Part shown: piece after piece, positions 1 to 12,172 of the stretch
Position numbering within the stretch: position 1 is the stretch's first letter
Layout: each line of letters opens with the position of its first letter
Source of the DNA: Blattamonas nauphoetae
Lineage: Eukaryota; Preaxostyla; Oxymonadida
NCBI GenBank assembly: GCA_033064195.1
Contig: JARBJD010000272.1
Location: 1-64,000, forward strand
Direction: 5' to 3'
DNA: 64,000 nucleotides
Translations under genes and position numbers: made by a program
The notes under the pieces: generated by a model
Told to the model about the DNA's origin: nothing
Database searches by the model: none
The model's input: the letters and a program-made list of their open reading frames with translations, nothing else

Positions 1-3000
1 TTGACACAGACACACAACAAGAATGATGATGAAAACGATGATCACAAAGATGCTGACGGGAAGGACAATTGTCAGGAGAAGTTGCGGAGTTGTGAGGAGG
101 GCTTTCTTTGCTGTTTTCACAGTGAACAAGAACATGTCTTTCACCAGCTTCTCATCAATCAACACATTCAGAGTATAGTTTCCATCATTCACCATCGCAA
201 TCTGTGGATCGAAGCGGAAAAGAATGCGGCTGTCATTCTGCGAGAATTCCGACATCCCTTTGGGAGCAGGACCAGAGAGATTGAATGTGACAGTGGCATC
301 TGAGTGTTCTCCTTCTGCGACGATGGCGAATGACAGCCCACAATCAAGAAAGTTCGCGCCAGTCAAAGTGACCTTCTTAGCATCATGTGAGGCTGGTGTA
401 TCTTTGTCAACAAACGAGATGACAGTTGGCGTATTGATTGTTGGCACGAAGAAGGGAATGCTGGAGAGAAGGAATCCTCTGCAGAGATGGAGCAGTCGTC
501 GTTGGAGATCCACATTGACACTTCATGAGAGGCTTCCTTCTGATCAAAACGAGACGAAGCACCGACGTCGACAGTCGAGTTGGAGCAGAGGATGTTGTGC
601 TGGAGGGAAGGGTGAGCAGTCAATCCAACAAAGTTCGCTGAGAACGTGCATTCGACGAGAGAGACATCCGAATCAACAATCGAGATGACACCATCACCAA
701 ACGAGGCGAACGAAGAAGATGAGATTGTGGCTGAGCTGCAAACGATGTGAATGCATCCGCCGGTCCAACTGCAGACGTTCTCAGAGTTCGAAGTGATCGA
801 TGACGATGACACCGCAGGTCCAGATAAGACGAGCTGCGACAGAAGAACGTTTTGTGCTTTGTCGATGATGAGCAGGTCTGAAGGAGCTGATGAGAGAGTG
901 AATAAATTGAGAGTCGCCTGTGATTCGATGAGGAGGAGTGGCGAGGCCAGGTTGTTGATAGAAAGGGAGATGTTTGAGATGACTGTCTGTCCACTCTCAC
1001 AAGCTACAACAGGACTGGCGATTGTGTGGCCACTCACAACACAGTTCTCGATCTCCACAGACCCCTCTTCAATAATAATGTACCCACTTTGACCCGCTGG
1101 CTGCGAAGGAATGTCGAGTGTACACGTTCTGATAAAATGGTTGGCGAGGGAAGAGTTTTGTCTGAGCTACAGATGAGCGACTGGCCACCAACAAAGACGA
1201 TCGACGCTGACAGACTCTTTCCCATCACAACAACGCCCTTCTGAATCCACACATCGCCACTCCCGATCGATACTGCCCCATCACAGATGCACCGTCCTCC
1301 AGCCGCCACACGAGATCCCCATTTCAACAGTTCCGCAGGGAATGGTCTCTTCCCCACAGATCGGCGAGCTGCCTCCTTCCTCCGTGTTCAGATGGACGTC
1401 TCCGTCGTATCCCAGAAGATAAACGAGGAGAGACACGTTCAAGTCCCAAAATGAGTCTCGACTGAACAACACTTGAGGTGTTGATGTGAGGTCTCGAATG
1501 AGCCTGTCCATCTTTCGTCAGTGATGAAGACAAAGAGATTACTGCCGACAACGACAAGTTGGTTGGCGTCTGTTGATTCAAAGGAGACAGATTTCACAGA
1601 ATATGGAGTTGTGGAGAGACAGCCTTCCATGTCCAGGAAGATGGCTGTTTCACACGAATCGATGTGCACCGTGTTGAGAGCGAAGGAGGAGAACGACGAG
1701 ACAGTGGTGGAGAGAACCGTGCTGTTTGCGGAGTCTGTGAGTGTTCGAGTGACTGATTTGAAAATGGAGGTTTTGATTGAGATATGTCCACTCCCAGTTG
1801 CTTCAATCAGTGCTGCATTCGTCAGAACGACATTCTCGACGTTAAAACCAGAAACATCGAGCGAGCCAGAACCAGTGACGGAGATGAGAGAGACCGGCAT
1901 GGTCATCGACGATGTGAACGAACTTTCTGACACTTCGAGCTTTCCGACGTCAAGAACGACATAGCCTGTCCCAGAATTTGTGATCACTGCTGGCATCTCC
2001 ATCGCAATGTTGAGTTTGGACAGAGCGAGAACATGAGTCTGATCCTGAACTTTCAAGGATGGCGTGGAAACCAGAACGAGGGAAGCTTTTGTGTCCTGAT
2101 CCACAGAGGTGATTGTCAGCGATCTGGACGGAGCGAACGGTTGCTTGATCGTTAACTTGGTCTGAACTATCGTTTTTGAAAGTGTTTGCGAGTTTATGTT
2201 GAGCTGAGCGAGTGTCTTGCATCTGACTTCGAGATGTCCACACTGTCCATTGTCTGCAGAGCTGATCTCGTCATCAATTGTCCCTTCCACTGCGGGAGAG
2301 AACAAATATTGGAGAAGCGACATGACTGGATCAGTGTGATTGGAGCTGAGTCTGATTGAATCCAGCAGTCTCTCATTTGCAGGAGACGCGGAATAAGCTT
2401 GAGGGAACAGAGCTTTCGTGATGATGGACGAGAGGTCTCCTCCTTCGATGAACACATCCTTTCCCTTTCCTTCACACGTGTTCGCAGTTTCTGCTTCCCC
2501 AAACGATCCATTTCTGAATGAAAACGATCCACCGAGCTGATTTGTGACGTCGACAAAGACTGCTCCGCCGTTTCCTTTCGCCGAACACGATTCGAACGAG
2601 GAGGGCGAAGGGATTAAGAACGACCCTCCTTCCAGTGTCATGTGAAGAGCTCCTCCATTCGTGTCTGCTCTTGTTGTGTGGCAGGAGGTGAATGCCACTC
2701 GTGTCAGTGAGAGTGTGCGGCTCGGGGCGAGTGTTGCTTGGATGGCTGCTCCGTTTGAGGAGGACGAGAAAGAGGCGAACGAACAATCAGCGATCGACAG
2801 CGAGCCGCCGGACGAGACAGTCATGAACGACGAGGAAGAAGATGAAGCATGACCTGTGAAGGCGAGGTTCGAAAGGGAGAGTGTGTTCGATGTGATTGTG
2901 AACTTCCCTGTGCTCCCACATTCACTTCAGTTGTGGCGTCAGCCGTCACAGTGAGAGGTGATGAGATGGACAGAGCTTCATTGAAGTTCAGAGAAGAGTC

Positions 3001-6000
3001 AATCACGAACTTGTTGGCAGCATTTGGATGTTTCAGACCTTCCTCGAGTGTCGAGCATGGAAGTTGAAGGAGACCACAGTTCGGTGCATTTGCTCCATCT
3101 TTGTGGATGTGTGTGTTTGTCGCTGAAGATGTGTGAGGAAACCAGAAATACAGCAGAGACATTTCTGAGGTGCCCGATTCGTATCCATAAAAGTCATTCA
3201 GAATCACGTCTGTAGCTGCTTTCGTTGTTGGGAGCGATGTTGGTTTGAGGGCCGTTAGTTTGGTTGGAGAGACCACAGACGAGATTGATGCGGACGAGAG
3301 GGACAACTTGCTTCCTTTCCCAGTTGCAGTGCAATCGGTGAAGCTGATGGGAGCAGTCGCAGTGAACGAGCCACCAGAAACTGTCACGTGAAGTGCTCCT
3401 CCATTTGTTGTGGTTCCAGTTGTTGCGCACGATGTGAATGTCACTGCTGTCAGTGACAATGTCTGATCTTCGGCTAGAACCGCTTTGATCGCTGAGCCTT
3501 CTCCAGTTGATGAAATCGTCGAGAATTCACTCGATTTCACTGACAGAGATCCACCTGACAACGTAAAGAACGATTTGGAGAATGGTGAAGATGTCACTGT
3601 CAGCTTCAGGTTTGAAACCGTCAAAGATCCGCCACTCACAGTCACACACACATCTGTCGACGATGTGATCGTTCGACGTGTCGAGTCTGATTTCCATTCG
3701 ACTGTCGATGATGACGTGATCTCTGCTGAAAAAGAAACATCACTCAGAAGAACAATGCACGCATCATCCGCATTCGACGCTGTTGTCGAATGAACAAGCC
3801 GGTGTCCATCGTTCAGAGTGCTGCAAGGAAGTAGTGCATGTCCACACAAGTCGTTGGCTGGCGATGACGAGTGAACATTCAGAATGCCCCTTTGTAGGGA
3901 TACAGAAGATACAGAATCGATCCTTCAACCGAATCAGAATCCACAAAGTACCATTTGTTCAGATCAGCTGTTCCGAAGAACGTTCCTGACGATGGCTTGT
4001 TTGGATGAGTGTTCCCAAATCGATCTACTGTCAGAAAAGTTCTTCCTCCGTCCCTGTCAACACGAAGATGTCTGATCCCTTCGTCGTTGCAGTGTTGGGT
4101 GGAGTTCAAATGTAACACCCGACAGTGTGAATGTCCCTGGATCTGATCGGCCCCTCAGATCAATTGCGATCGCTCCCCATTCGCCGCAGAACAGCCAGCA
4201 AACGATGTGCTTGCATCCGCTGTGAATGTTCCTGTTGTCAGTGCAACTGAAATCGCTCCTCCTTTCTTTGAGGCACCTGTGGATGAGCATGACGTGAAAG
4301 CCACTCCAGTCAGTGACAGCTTCTCATCTGTGCCGAGAGTCGCTTGGATGGCTGCTCCTTCGTCGGAGGTGGTGATTGAGTTGAAGGCACAAGTGTTCAG
4401 GATCAGCGAGCCTGTGGTCTGTTTCTGCATGCTGTGTGCAAAATTGCTTGTGAGCAGATTTCCATTCAGGCTGATGTTGGTGAGTGTCATTGTTCCACCC
4501 GACACAACTGCGAAGGGTGTGCTCATCTTCGAGTTTCCGATCACTGGAGACGAGAGAGAGGCGAGGGTGATCGAGAGAGCATTGGCTGGCACTGCGTAGA
4601 GGGCCGTAGAGTAAAACCCGACGAGGCTGGCGATATTGATGGTTGATGATGAGAGCTCGAGTGACGACGAAGCTGTGTCGGCAAGTGCGTTCTCTGTGAC
4701 TGAAGTTGAAGGAGCGAACACGATGGACGAGGAGAAGATGGAGAGAGTGAAGGCTGATCCAAGTTCCAACGTCAGGAGAGTGACAGCTGCTGAGGACGTT
4801 CCTGAGAAGGAGATGTCAGTGTTCGACGAGAACGTATGTGACGAAGCAGTGAAGAGGGTTGCTTCGGATGTGATCTCAGTCGAGCTAGTTCCTTTGACCA
4901 CTGCGAGTGTCAGCTTCGACGAGTCTGATGCGGTTGGTGCTGTGAGTGTGTCGAAAGTGATCGAGCCAACGTTAAGAGTGGCTGTGGTTGCAGCTGCTAA
5001 TTCGATTGAAAGGAGGATGGTTGAGAGTGGTCCAGTGAAGGCACAATGCGACACACTGACATTGCCGAGATTGATGGAAGACGAGACGATGGAAACGATT
5101 GAAGAGGAGAACGAGAGATCAGAAATGCTTAGTCCATCTGTCTCGATGCTCCCAGATCCCGAAATTGAGATCAGGGCTTGAGCTGGTGCTTGAACACTTG
5201 GCGATGTTGAGCAGAACGAGCACGAGGTCAAATGAAACTTTCCTGCCGATGTCGAGAATAGAGCAGTTGATGACTGTCCCGACAATTGAAACTTGAAGTC
5301 AATTCGAGCGATTGTGGTTGTGTCTGCGCTTGCGATGGTCAAGGAGGACGGGAGACTAACGACCAACGCTGCCTGTCCTGTTCCCTCCTTCGGTCTGAAA
5401 GAACTCCCTCCAACCTCCACCGACCCATTCAGAATTGCTGTCCCAACAACCATCACAGTGAATCCAGAGATATCGCCCTTCTGGTTCTTTGCATATCCAA
5501 GTGACTTGCACGGTGTCGCCTCTGATCCACATCCAGCTGTGTCTGTCTTTGTCTCATCAACATAAATCAGAGTTTGAACGGTCAGATATTCGGGGATGCC
5601 GAGTTCTTGAGGGACATAGGCAGAACTTCGGGAACTGCAACGATATCTCTCGTTGTCCGTCGCATCGTCGTTCCAGCCTGCGATGAACTTGGCCGGCGTG
5701 AGAGCTTCATTCGCCACGACCAGTGTGTCTGCGCTGATGAAGATGTCTGCTGCTCGGTCGGCAGTGTTTCCGTCGAAGGTGAGTGTCTTCAGATTGTAGT
5801 TTCTCGCATCTGTTTGGAGGAAGAGAAAGATCCCCGCTCCAACATTTGTGGATGCTGCTCCGAGCTTGCACTCGCTGAATGATGATGACATGATTGTGAC
5901 TTGCGAGGTTGTGGAAATGTTGGCGAGGATGGCTGCTCCAACATCGAGGTTGGAGTTGATGTTTTTTGAAGTCGCAATTGGTGACGGTCAGTTTCCCGTT

Positions 6001-8043
6001 CGTGACCGACACGAGTCGCCCGTTCTGAACTGCCCCACTTCCGAGCAATTCAGCGTCTTTCAGTGTGGCCGATCCCTCCCCGTCCACCTCCACCAGATTC
6101 CATCCATTTGCGGCCGGTGCGGTCAACTCGAGAGTGATGTCTTTGACAGTGACAGCCCCTGTCGTCACGTAGATGGGAGCACTGAAAGACGGCCGAGTGA
6201 ACTGTATTTTCGATCCTGACGACGATGACTCGAACTTTCCTTGTCCTTTGAGAGACAGAGTGCGGGAGAACACGGCGACCTTGTTCTCGGAGTTCACAGC
6301 ATCGGTAAAGGTTCCTGCTCGGACGGTGATTGTGTATCCTGTTTTGATGAGATTCGCAGCCCATGTCACTGTCCGGCATTCGCTTCCTGAAATGCCACAG
6401 TTCACATTATCGTTCCCGCTCGTGGCGACGACATAGTCCCTTTCCCGAAATTCCGCAGGTGCTAAACCTGCCGAATCAGAGCGACCAAACCGAATGACAT
6501 GCGAGCTTCCTGCTTTGGCATCGGAAGTCAGCCCTTCCATTCGTTTTGTGCCGTCTGAATTTTTTCCCTTGAAAAAAGAAGTGGTGGTTTGTCCATCTTT
6601 CCCTTCAACATGTGCAACCATCATCACGTGCCCGCCAGAATTGTGAGTACTTGTGGCATTCACTGAAGAGAAAGGAAGAAAAGAGTGGTGAGACGACAGA
6701 AGTGAAAAAAAGACCAGATCAGACCTTTTGTTCCAACAAACATGCAAAATGCAAGTCGAAAATAGGAAGGGAGGCCCATGTCCCAGTTCCAGATGAGAAT
6801 CCCGCCCCCAAACGACGGGGCAGTGCACTTCTCAAAAATGCAGTCGACGATGTGATGGTTGGCGTTCAGCTTGAGAAACATCGCTCCTCCGCCGCCGTCC
6901 AACCTGGTTCCAGTCCCATCGCCTTGAAAGTCCCCGTTAAACCTGTCTCTCGTCGATTCACACGTGTCGAACTGCGAGCGGAGAACGGTGATCTTCGAGC
7001 TTGAGGCGTAGATTGCACCGCCGTCCCGAGCTCGGCATTCTTTGAAGAGAGTCTCAACGATTTTCACTGCCCCGCTGGTTGCATAAAGTGCTCCTCCATC
7101 TCCGCTTGCTTTTTTGGCGTTGAGGTTGAGAAACTGGCATTGGAGGATGTTAAGGGAGGTTCCTGACCAACACAGAGCTGCTCCTGATTCGAATTCACCG
7201 GCGTTGATGTTTTTTGAAGATGTCGTGGGTGAAGGTGTGGTCTTTGGATGTGGCATATCGATCAGTGTATGTTTGGTAATCTTGGAGATGGGTGAAGGAT
7301 GAATTCTGGACAAGGAGCTCTCTTGTGCGATATATGTCCACAAGAGATCCTTTGTATGGCATTTCTGAGTGTGTCACTTCAACGCTTGTGATTGTACCAG
7401 TTGCGACCAACTGAGGTTCTGGCTGCATTGAGTGTCCCTTAAGATTGAGTGTGGACGAAATGTTGGAGAAAGATGAAGATGATAGGCAGAATGACGATGT
7501 TTCACCAGCGACAATGAATGGACGGGTGAGGGCCAACGATATTGACGACATCAGCAGTCCAGATGAGAAAACACGAGAATCAATTAACATTGATTCGATG
7601 AATGGAGCTATGAGTTCTTTAGTCCTCGAAGTGTCGAAAGAAACAGATGAGAGGACGATGGATCCTCCGTTCGATATAATGGTCGGTTGCGTTGACGATG
7701 TGACAACGAATTGGATATCAAAAACTGAAAGCTTGCTTCCAATGGATATTGATGAGAATGTTTGATTCGAAGAAGACACTTCTAACGATTGGATGTTGAA
7801 AGTGGAATTCTCAAGACGAAACAACACCGATGTCGATGCGTGGCTGAGGAGGACAGTCTTTGGATTGCCGATGATAGATAGTTGTGTTGAGGTGAGGATT
7901 CCTCCATTCGATGTGTATGTGGAGTTCCCGAGCTGGATGTTTTGAATGTTGTTTGATGAGAGATCGTCGAGAATAATTGGGTCAGCGGCGAGTGAATGAG
8001 GAATGAAAAATGAAACGATGAGAATGAATATGAATACGTTCAT
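1..8043 (-). pseudogene. Broken copy of giant beta-helix/pseudokinase surface protein (C-terminus outside window)
   Basis: Mirror copy of the gene at 20788-29920. The signal-peptide start (MNVFIFILIV) is at 8043 and the coding sequence runs leftward off the window around the membrane segment. Relative to the right copy the frame is broken roughly ten times, almost always by one base in a homopolymer run (for example 6 versus 5 T near 7210 and again near 5960; 4 versus 5 G near 4175 and 3893), plus one 2 nt change near 1310. Substitutions are nearly absent. Real decay old enough for ten indels should also show substitutions, so consensus error or collapsed-repeat polishing is a serious alternative. 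If the base calls are right, this copy is a pseudogene. Confidence 0.75.
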
Positions 8044-8144
8044 TTGGAAAGAGACAAGACAAGACAAACTATACTTTGATCGATTCTGTGAAAGCGTCTC
8101 CTTCATTGAATCAATTATCCCCTCTCTTGTCATGCTATCTACAA

Positions 8145-9176
8145 ATGGTTCCAATCGTCTGTGAGATTTTCCCTTTTCACTTCTGTATAGGTATTTATGC
8201 CTTCATAAACTGGGATCCAAAGTCTGACTTGTCAAGTGAAGAGATGTCGCTACTATTTCTTTCGTTGGTTGAAATGGTGAAGACAGAATACCAATTTGAT
8301 GAACCCCTGCAGCAGAAAGCCGATGTTTATCTCAAAGCAATCACCCCTGATTCAGAAGAGAAAGCCGACGAGTTAATTCTGTGTCTCGTGCCTGATGACG
8401 AATCGACATCCAGTTTTGTGGAATCAATCATGATTCTGCTCTCTTCTCAGATAAAGGTAGTTATGATGGCAACACTGAAATTTGTCCAAGTCGTCCTTAT
8501 GTTCTCATCGCCTTCTGCTCAGCTTCAGCTTGTCCAGGACGATCTCGTCGCTGGAATTGTCACCACTCTCAACCTAAAATCATGTTCCTTCACAGAAGAC
8601 AACGAGATAATTCATATTCTCAGATCAATCGTCGCATTATCGATTTGGCTCGCCACCTTCGATGGACTCCAAGAACTGGAGAGAACCGATCCATCCGATC
8701 AACTCGAGGTTCATGAAGCTGTTTTCAAGCATGTTATCCTCCCCTCCAAGGATTATCTAAATAATCTGTTTCGAAGCCGATTCATGCGTTTTGAGGAAAA
8801 CCAGCCGAGGTTGGTGAGAGTTCTCGCAAGCCAGACCATCCGGATCAGCCCATTCCACGAGCCGACAATGATGTTGTCGACGTCGCTGCCTCTCGCTCTG
8901 GTTGTAGTGACCGGCCTCACAGTTCGCGAATCCGAATTCTCTGTTTGGGACGATCTCGTCGATTTGATGAATATGAAACGCGAATGGACCGAAGCAGGAG
9001 GGGAATTTCGACAGAATGGGGAGAAATTGAACCGATCATTGAGTTCTGAAGGCTTCGAAGACATGTTGGAGCAGAAACTGAAGAACGATCGAGATGGACG
9101 CTCGGGAAGTTCAATGGTTGAACTCTCAACACAACTTTGCTCGTTTTCTGGAGCAAGCGTCCCGATGGTCGAATGA
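8145..9176 (+). CDS. Oxymonad helical-repeat (ARM-like) family protein, left copy
   Basis: Single open frame of 343 aa from the first ATG at 8145. Most of the chain is predicted amphipathic helix, with features I associate with a large uncharacterised Blattamonas/Monocercomonoides family: an N-terminal 'INWDP' segment, an 'FxSLV' helix, a mid-protein 'ATFDGLQELERTDPSDQ' stretch followed by 'VHEAVFKHV', and a C-terminal 'EWTEAGGEFRQ' segment. No catalytic motif is visible. The upstream region shares CTCCTTCATTGAATC with paralogue 17438-18410, suggesting a family promoter or 5' leader. It lies divergent from the beta-helix gene with about 100 bp between starts. This copy is intact; its mirror copy has a 1 nt frame break. 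Confidence 0.7.
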   Translation: MVPIVCEIFPFHFCIGIYAFINWDPKSDLSSEEMSLLFLSLVEMVKTEYQFDEPLQQKADVYLKAITPDSEEKADELILCLVPDDESTSSFVESIMILLSSQIKVVMMATLKFVQVVLMFSSPSAQLQLVQDDLVAGIVTTLNLKSCSFTEDNEIIHILRSIVALSIWLATFDGLQELERTDPSDQLEVHEAVFKHVILPSKDYLNNLFRSRFMRFEENQPRLVRVLASQTIRISPFHEPTMMLSTSLPLALVVVTGLTVRESEFSVWDDLVDLMNMKREWTEAGGEFRQNGEKLNRSLSSEGFEDMLEQKLKNDRDGRSGSSMVELSTQLCSFSGASVPMVE

Positions 9177-9386
9177 CTTTTGTTCATCATTCTGTGGGAA
9201 GTCAATATTGAGTGCATTGTAGGAACATATTTGTTGTCAACGATGAGATTCTAGATTATCTTCTTCATCTTCATTGCACTTCTTCGAGCAATTTGTTGAC
9301 TGTGCACGCATTGACAAGCTTTAATTGTGTCTTTCGATGACAATCAGAATAATGGTCCGATCCGATCCAAGAATGAAACTGAGGAG

Positions 9387-10139
9387 ATGCAGATCAATAA
9401 AAGAAGAAGATCCAGACTCCACTCGCATTTCGACATCACCAGAACTGTATCATGCTCCCCCTCCCCTCCAAACACTTCCATCGTTCGATTTCACAAATCA
9501 GATGCATTTCTCCGTCGAAAACACACTATTTCTCGAACCGATTATGATTGGAAAATCTATAGACTGCTTCGCTTCAGTTCTGTCCTTCTTTCCGATCCGT
9601 TCACCTCTGGAGTTGTCTCTATCACTTTCACGATTCTCTCGATTTCAGGTGTGCGCTATCCCTCTTCATTGTTGATCAGATGGAGAAATTAGTTTTGGTT
9701 TGATGGACTCCAACAATCCAATTCCTGCAATTGGTGAAATACTTGGATCTCATGTCAAAAGTCTGTTTTTCTCTTTTCTCATCTTCTCAGACTCTGTCTG
9801 TCTCGCAACATATGGGCAACTCTGGCTCAAAACTCGATCATCGGGTTCAGGTCGATCTTGTCATTCTGTTATGAATGAAGGCGATTGTGTTCGAATGGAA
9901 GTTGATCTTGACTCAACCCCTCGAACAGTGCAATTCTTTGTGAATGGCGAGGCTGGAGAATGTTACCTGTCCGGAATCCCTTCATCAGTGCAAATTGGAG
10001 TCTGATTCTCTTTTTTCTCATTTCTCTTGATTTTCAGTTTTCTGTTTGTCTTGAAACCACATCCTTCCGAATTGAAAGCATTTGTCATCTCTCCCGACCA
10101 ACACCAATCTCAACACAAATGGAGAAAATCAGATGGTAA
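9387..10139 (+). CDS. SPRY/B30.2-like module protein, four exons, left copy
   Basis: Exons 9387-9648, 9680-9760, 9791-9999 and 10038-10139 join in frame to 217 aa ending at TAA. The introns are 31, 30, 30 and 38-nt class GT-AG introns (9649-9679, 9761-9790, 10000-10037), pyrimidine-rich before the acceptor; two donors are GTCTG. The product carries 'SDPFTSGVVSITFTI', 'FGLMDSNNPIPAIG', 'EGDCVRMEVDLDSTPRTVQF' and a terminal 'LSRPTPIS' segment, the SPRY-like module I recall as common in Blattamonas proteins. SPRY domains usually bind protein partners. No other domain is visible. The ATG at 9387 is the first in frame; an upstream exon cannot be excluded. Confidence 0.65.
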
Positions 10140-10385
10140 ACTTGATCGGATAACACATTTCACAATTCTTACAAACCCAGACACTTCGTTTTTCGAAAGT
10201 TTTTGACAAAACTCATCTGTCATGTCAAGAACGACTTATATCCACTTTCTTGGTGATTTTCTCGCCTTGTAGGAAATCTACACTGATCTGATGCGATTAG
10301 AGGAGACAAATACTGTGAATTTAGAAATCAATCAATTCAACCCTTAATTTTTGTTGACATTTCACGTCTCCTTCATTGAATCGAA

Positions 10386-11515
10386 CATTCTCAAGATGAC
10401 TATGACTGTTATCGTTGGAGTTCTGCCTTTCTTCCCGACTCATTCACATCTGGAGTTGTCTCGGTCACATTCACATTTCTCTCGATTTCAGGTGTGCTTA
10501 ATTCCCAGGCTTCTGATTTGATCCCAGTGATCCCAGTCGGATCTGATCCCACTAAATACCTACAATACCATTTCGTTTCTTTCATTTCAAAAAAGTCTTC
10601 TTATATATGATATTTGAATGGAAAAAAAAGTAAAAAGGAAAATGGTCACTTCATAGATCATGAAAATGCAAACTTTGGGTGCTGCTGTTTCAGTTTGTTC
10701 TACAACAATAATTATAAAAACAAGTCGATAATGCGTTATTATGTCTTCTTTGATGGTTTTTTCTCACTGACTAAAGACAATGAAGGGAATACATCGAAAA
10801 AAGAAGTGTTGGTGATTGTGATCGTGCGTGTTTTTGGGAAATAAGAGCTGTCTGAAATATTGAAGAGCATTATGTGAAAACAAGAAGTGAATTGAACATG
10901 ATTAATGAAGTGATAATGAGAAAATCTCAAAGGAAAAGAGTTGAAATTTGATCTCAGTCCAAATTTAGGCACTGACATCAATTGATCCCAGTTTTACCTA
11001 TTTTGATGGGACTACTCAGATGCCTGTTAGTTCCTCTTCATTCTTTGATCAGGTGGAACGTTCTCCTTTGGTTTAATGGATTCTTCATCTCCAAGTCCAG
11101 AAAGTGATGAACACCTTGGTAGAACTGTCGAAAGCATGAATTTCTCTCTTCTCATCTTCTCAGACTCTGTTTGTCTCGACCAACTCTGGTAATTTCTGGT
11201 TCAACATTCCATCATCAAATTCATATGAAGATTGCCACTCTCGCCTGAATGAAGGCGATTGTGTCCGAATGGAAGTTGATCTTGACTCAACACCTCGAAC
11301 ACTGCAATTCTTTGTGAATGGCGAGGCTGGAGAATGTTACATGTCAGGAATCCCTTCATCAGTGCGAATTGGAGTCTGATTCTCTCTTCTCTCACTTCTC
11401 TCGATTTTCAGATTTCTGCCAGACATAAAGGACGATCGTTCCGAATAGACAAACTTTCTTGCCTCTCCCAACCAACATCAATCTCAGAGGGAGTATTAGA
11501 AGTGATGTGGTAAGC
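10386..11515 (+). pseudogene. 5'-truncated SPRY-like paralogue interrupted by a MITE
   Basis: Begins exactly at the inner edge of the inverted repeat, in the middle of the module ('DYDCYRWSSAFLPDSFTSG'), with a stop just upstream and no start codon. The first intron starts at 10492 with the same GTGTGC donor as the complete copy and ends with TTTGATCAG at 11052, but is swollen to 561 nt by the MITE at 10506-11026. The next intron's donor appears as GC rather than GT, and the frame slips near 11185. The C-terminal part (EGDC..., SVRIG, a GTCTGATTCTC intron) is still recognisable. Probably a non-functional fragment. Confidence 0.65.
10506..11026. mobile_element. hAT-like non-autonomous TIR element (MITE) inside an intron
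   Basis: 521 bp insertion with imperfect ~20 bp terminal inverted repeats: left CAGGCTTCTGATTTGATCCC, right end reverse-complemented CAGGCATCTGAGTAGTCCCA. It is flanked by an 8 bp duplication, TTAATTCC (10498-10505) and TTAGTTCC (11027-11034), one mismatch. The complete SPRY gene at 9649-9679 supplies the empty site: there the intron reads straight across. Subterminal GATCCCA repeats cluster near the left end. It is AT-rich and has no transposase. The 8 bp duplication and CAGG termini fit the hAT superfamily (inference). Confidence 0.75.
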
Positions 11516-12172
11516 GTGATGCACCAAGATTTCCCGATCAATGACACACCTGTCACACTCAAAGGCAGTTCAACGGATGTGGGTTTGTGTGGCTGGTACT
11601 TGGAGGACTGATGTGCTGCTGCGGGTGTTGCTGTTGCTGCGGGTGCTGCTGTGGAGCGTGGTCATGCCAACGGACTTGGATGTTGTGCGTCGCTAGTCGC
11701 ACTCACTGTGCTTCTATTCGATCCAACAATCAGAAGCACAGTAAGTGGCCCACGCCACGTTTGTGTATGATATACATCAGTCTGCATAGAATGTGTATGC
11801 CCTGCCTCCCAACCATCCCACACTGATGCCATCGAAGAACAGGCCGTAAGTCGTGTAAATCTCTCACAATTCTACTTCGAAGTATCCTTTTTCGGTGATA
11901 TGTTTTGTCTATAATCATTTCTGTTTTAATTCTCTATTTTTGGCTGACTTTGATGGTAAGAAAAGCGAATGAAAGTTGGGAAATGTGTTTGACTTGTCTT
12001 GTCCTCCTGTGGTGACAAATCGGAAGATATTCGGCAAAAATCATCGACCTCACCCGGAATTATTCAGTCTACCTACATACATAGCGGTAAGTAATTCTCA
12101 CGAGACTGCATCCCACAAAGCGACTTATGGTCCGATCTTCACTCAATCTTCGTAGGTTCGCAACGTCATGCT
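11516..12172. other. Intergenic region, no assignable gene
   Basis: Holds a short GC-rich stretch of repeated TGCTGCGGG-like triplets (about 11610-11660) that gives a meaningless Cys-rich reading, and several GTAAGT strings (11737, 11849, 12089) that resemble splice donors. A possible acceptor CTTCGTAG lies at about 12150, just before the RRM-like gene, so small upstream exons of that gene are possible. I cannot support any of them. Confidence 0.4.

Larger units (their letters stand above)
1..10385. repeat. Left arm of giant inverted repeat (truncated by window start)
   Basis: The sequence is the reverse complement of 18449-28838. Matching positions sum to 28834 at the inner end and 28838 at the outer end, so the net length difference is only 4 nt. 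I counted about a dozen 1-2 nt indels, mostly changes in the length of a homopolymer run, and only a couple of substitutions. The inner boundary at 10385 is sharp: beyond GAATCGAA the arms diverge into different sequence. The outer boundary is not visible because the arm runs off the window. Confidence 0.95.

Noticed and set aside
11587-11826. Cys-rich small protein
   Set aside because: The Cys come only from a short TGCTGCGGG-like repeat; no start context, homology or splice support.
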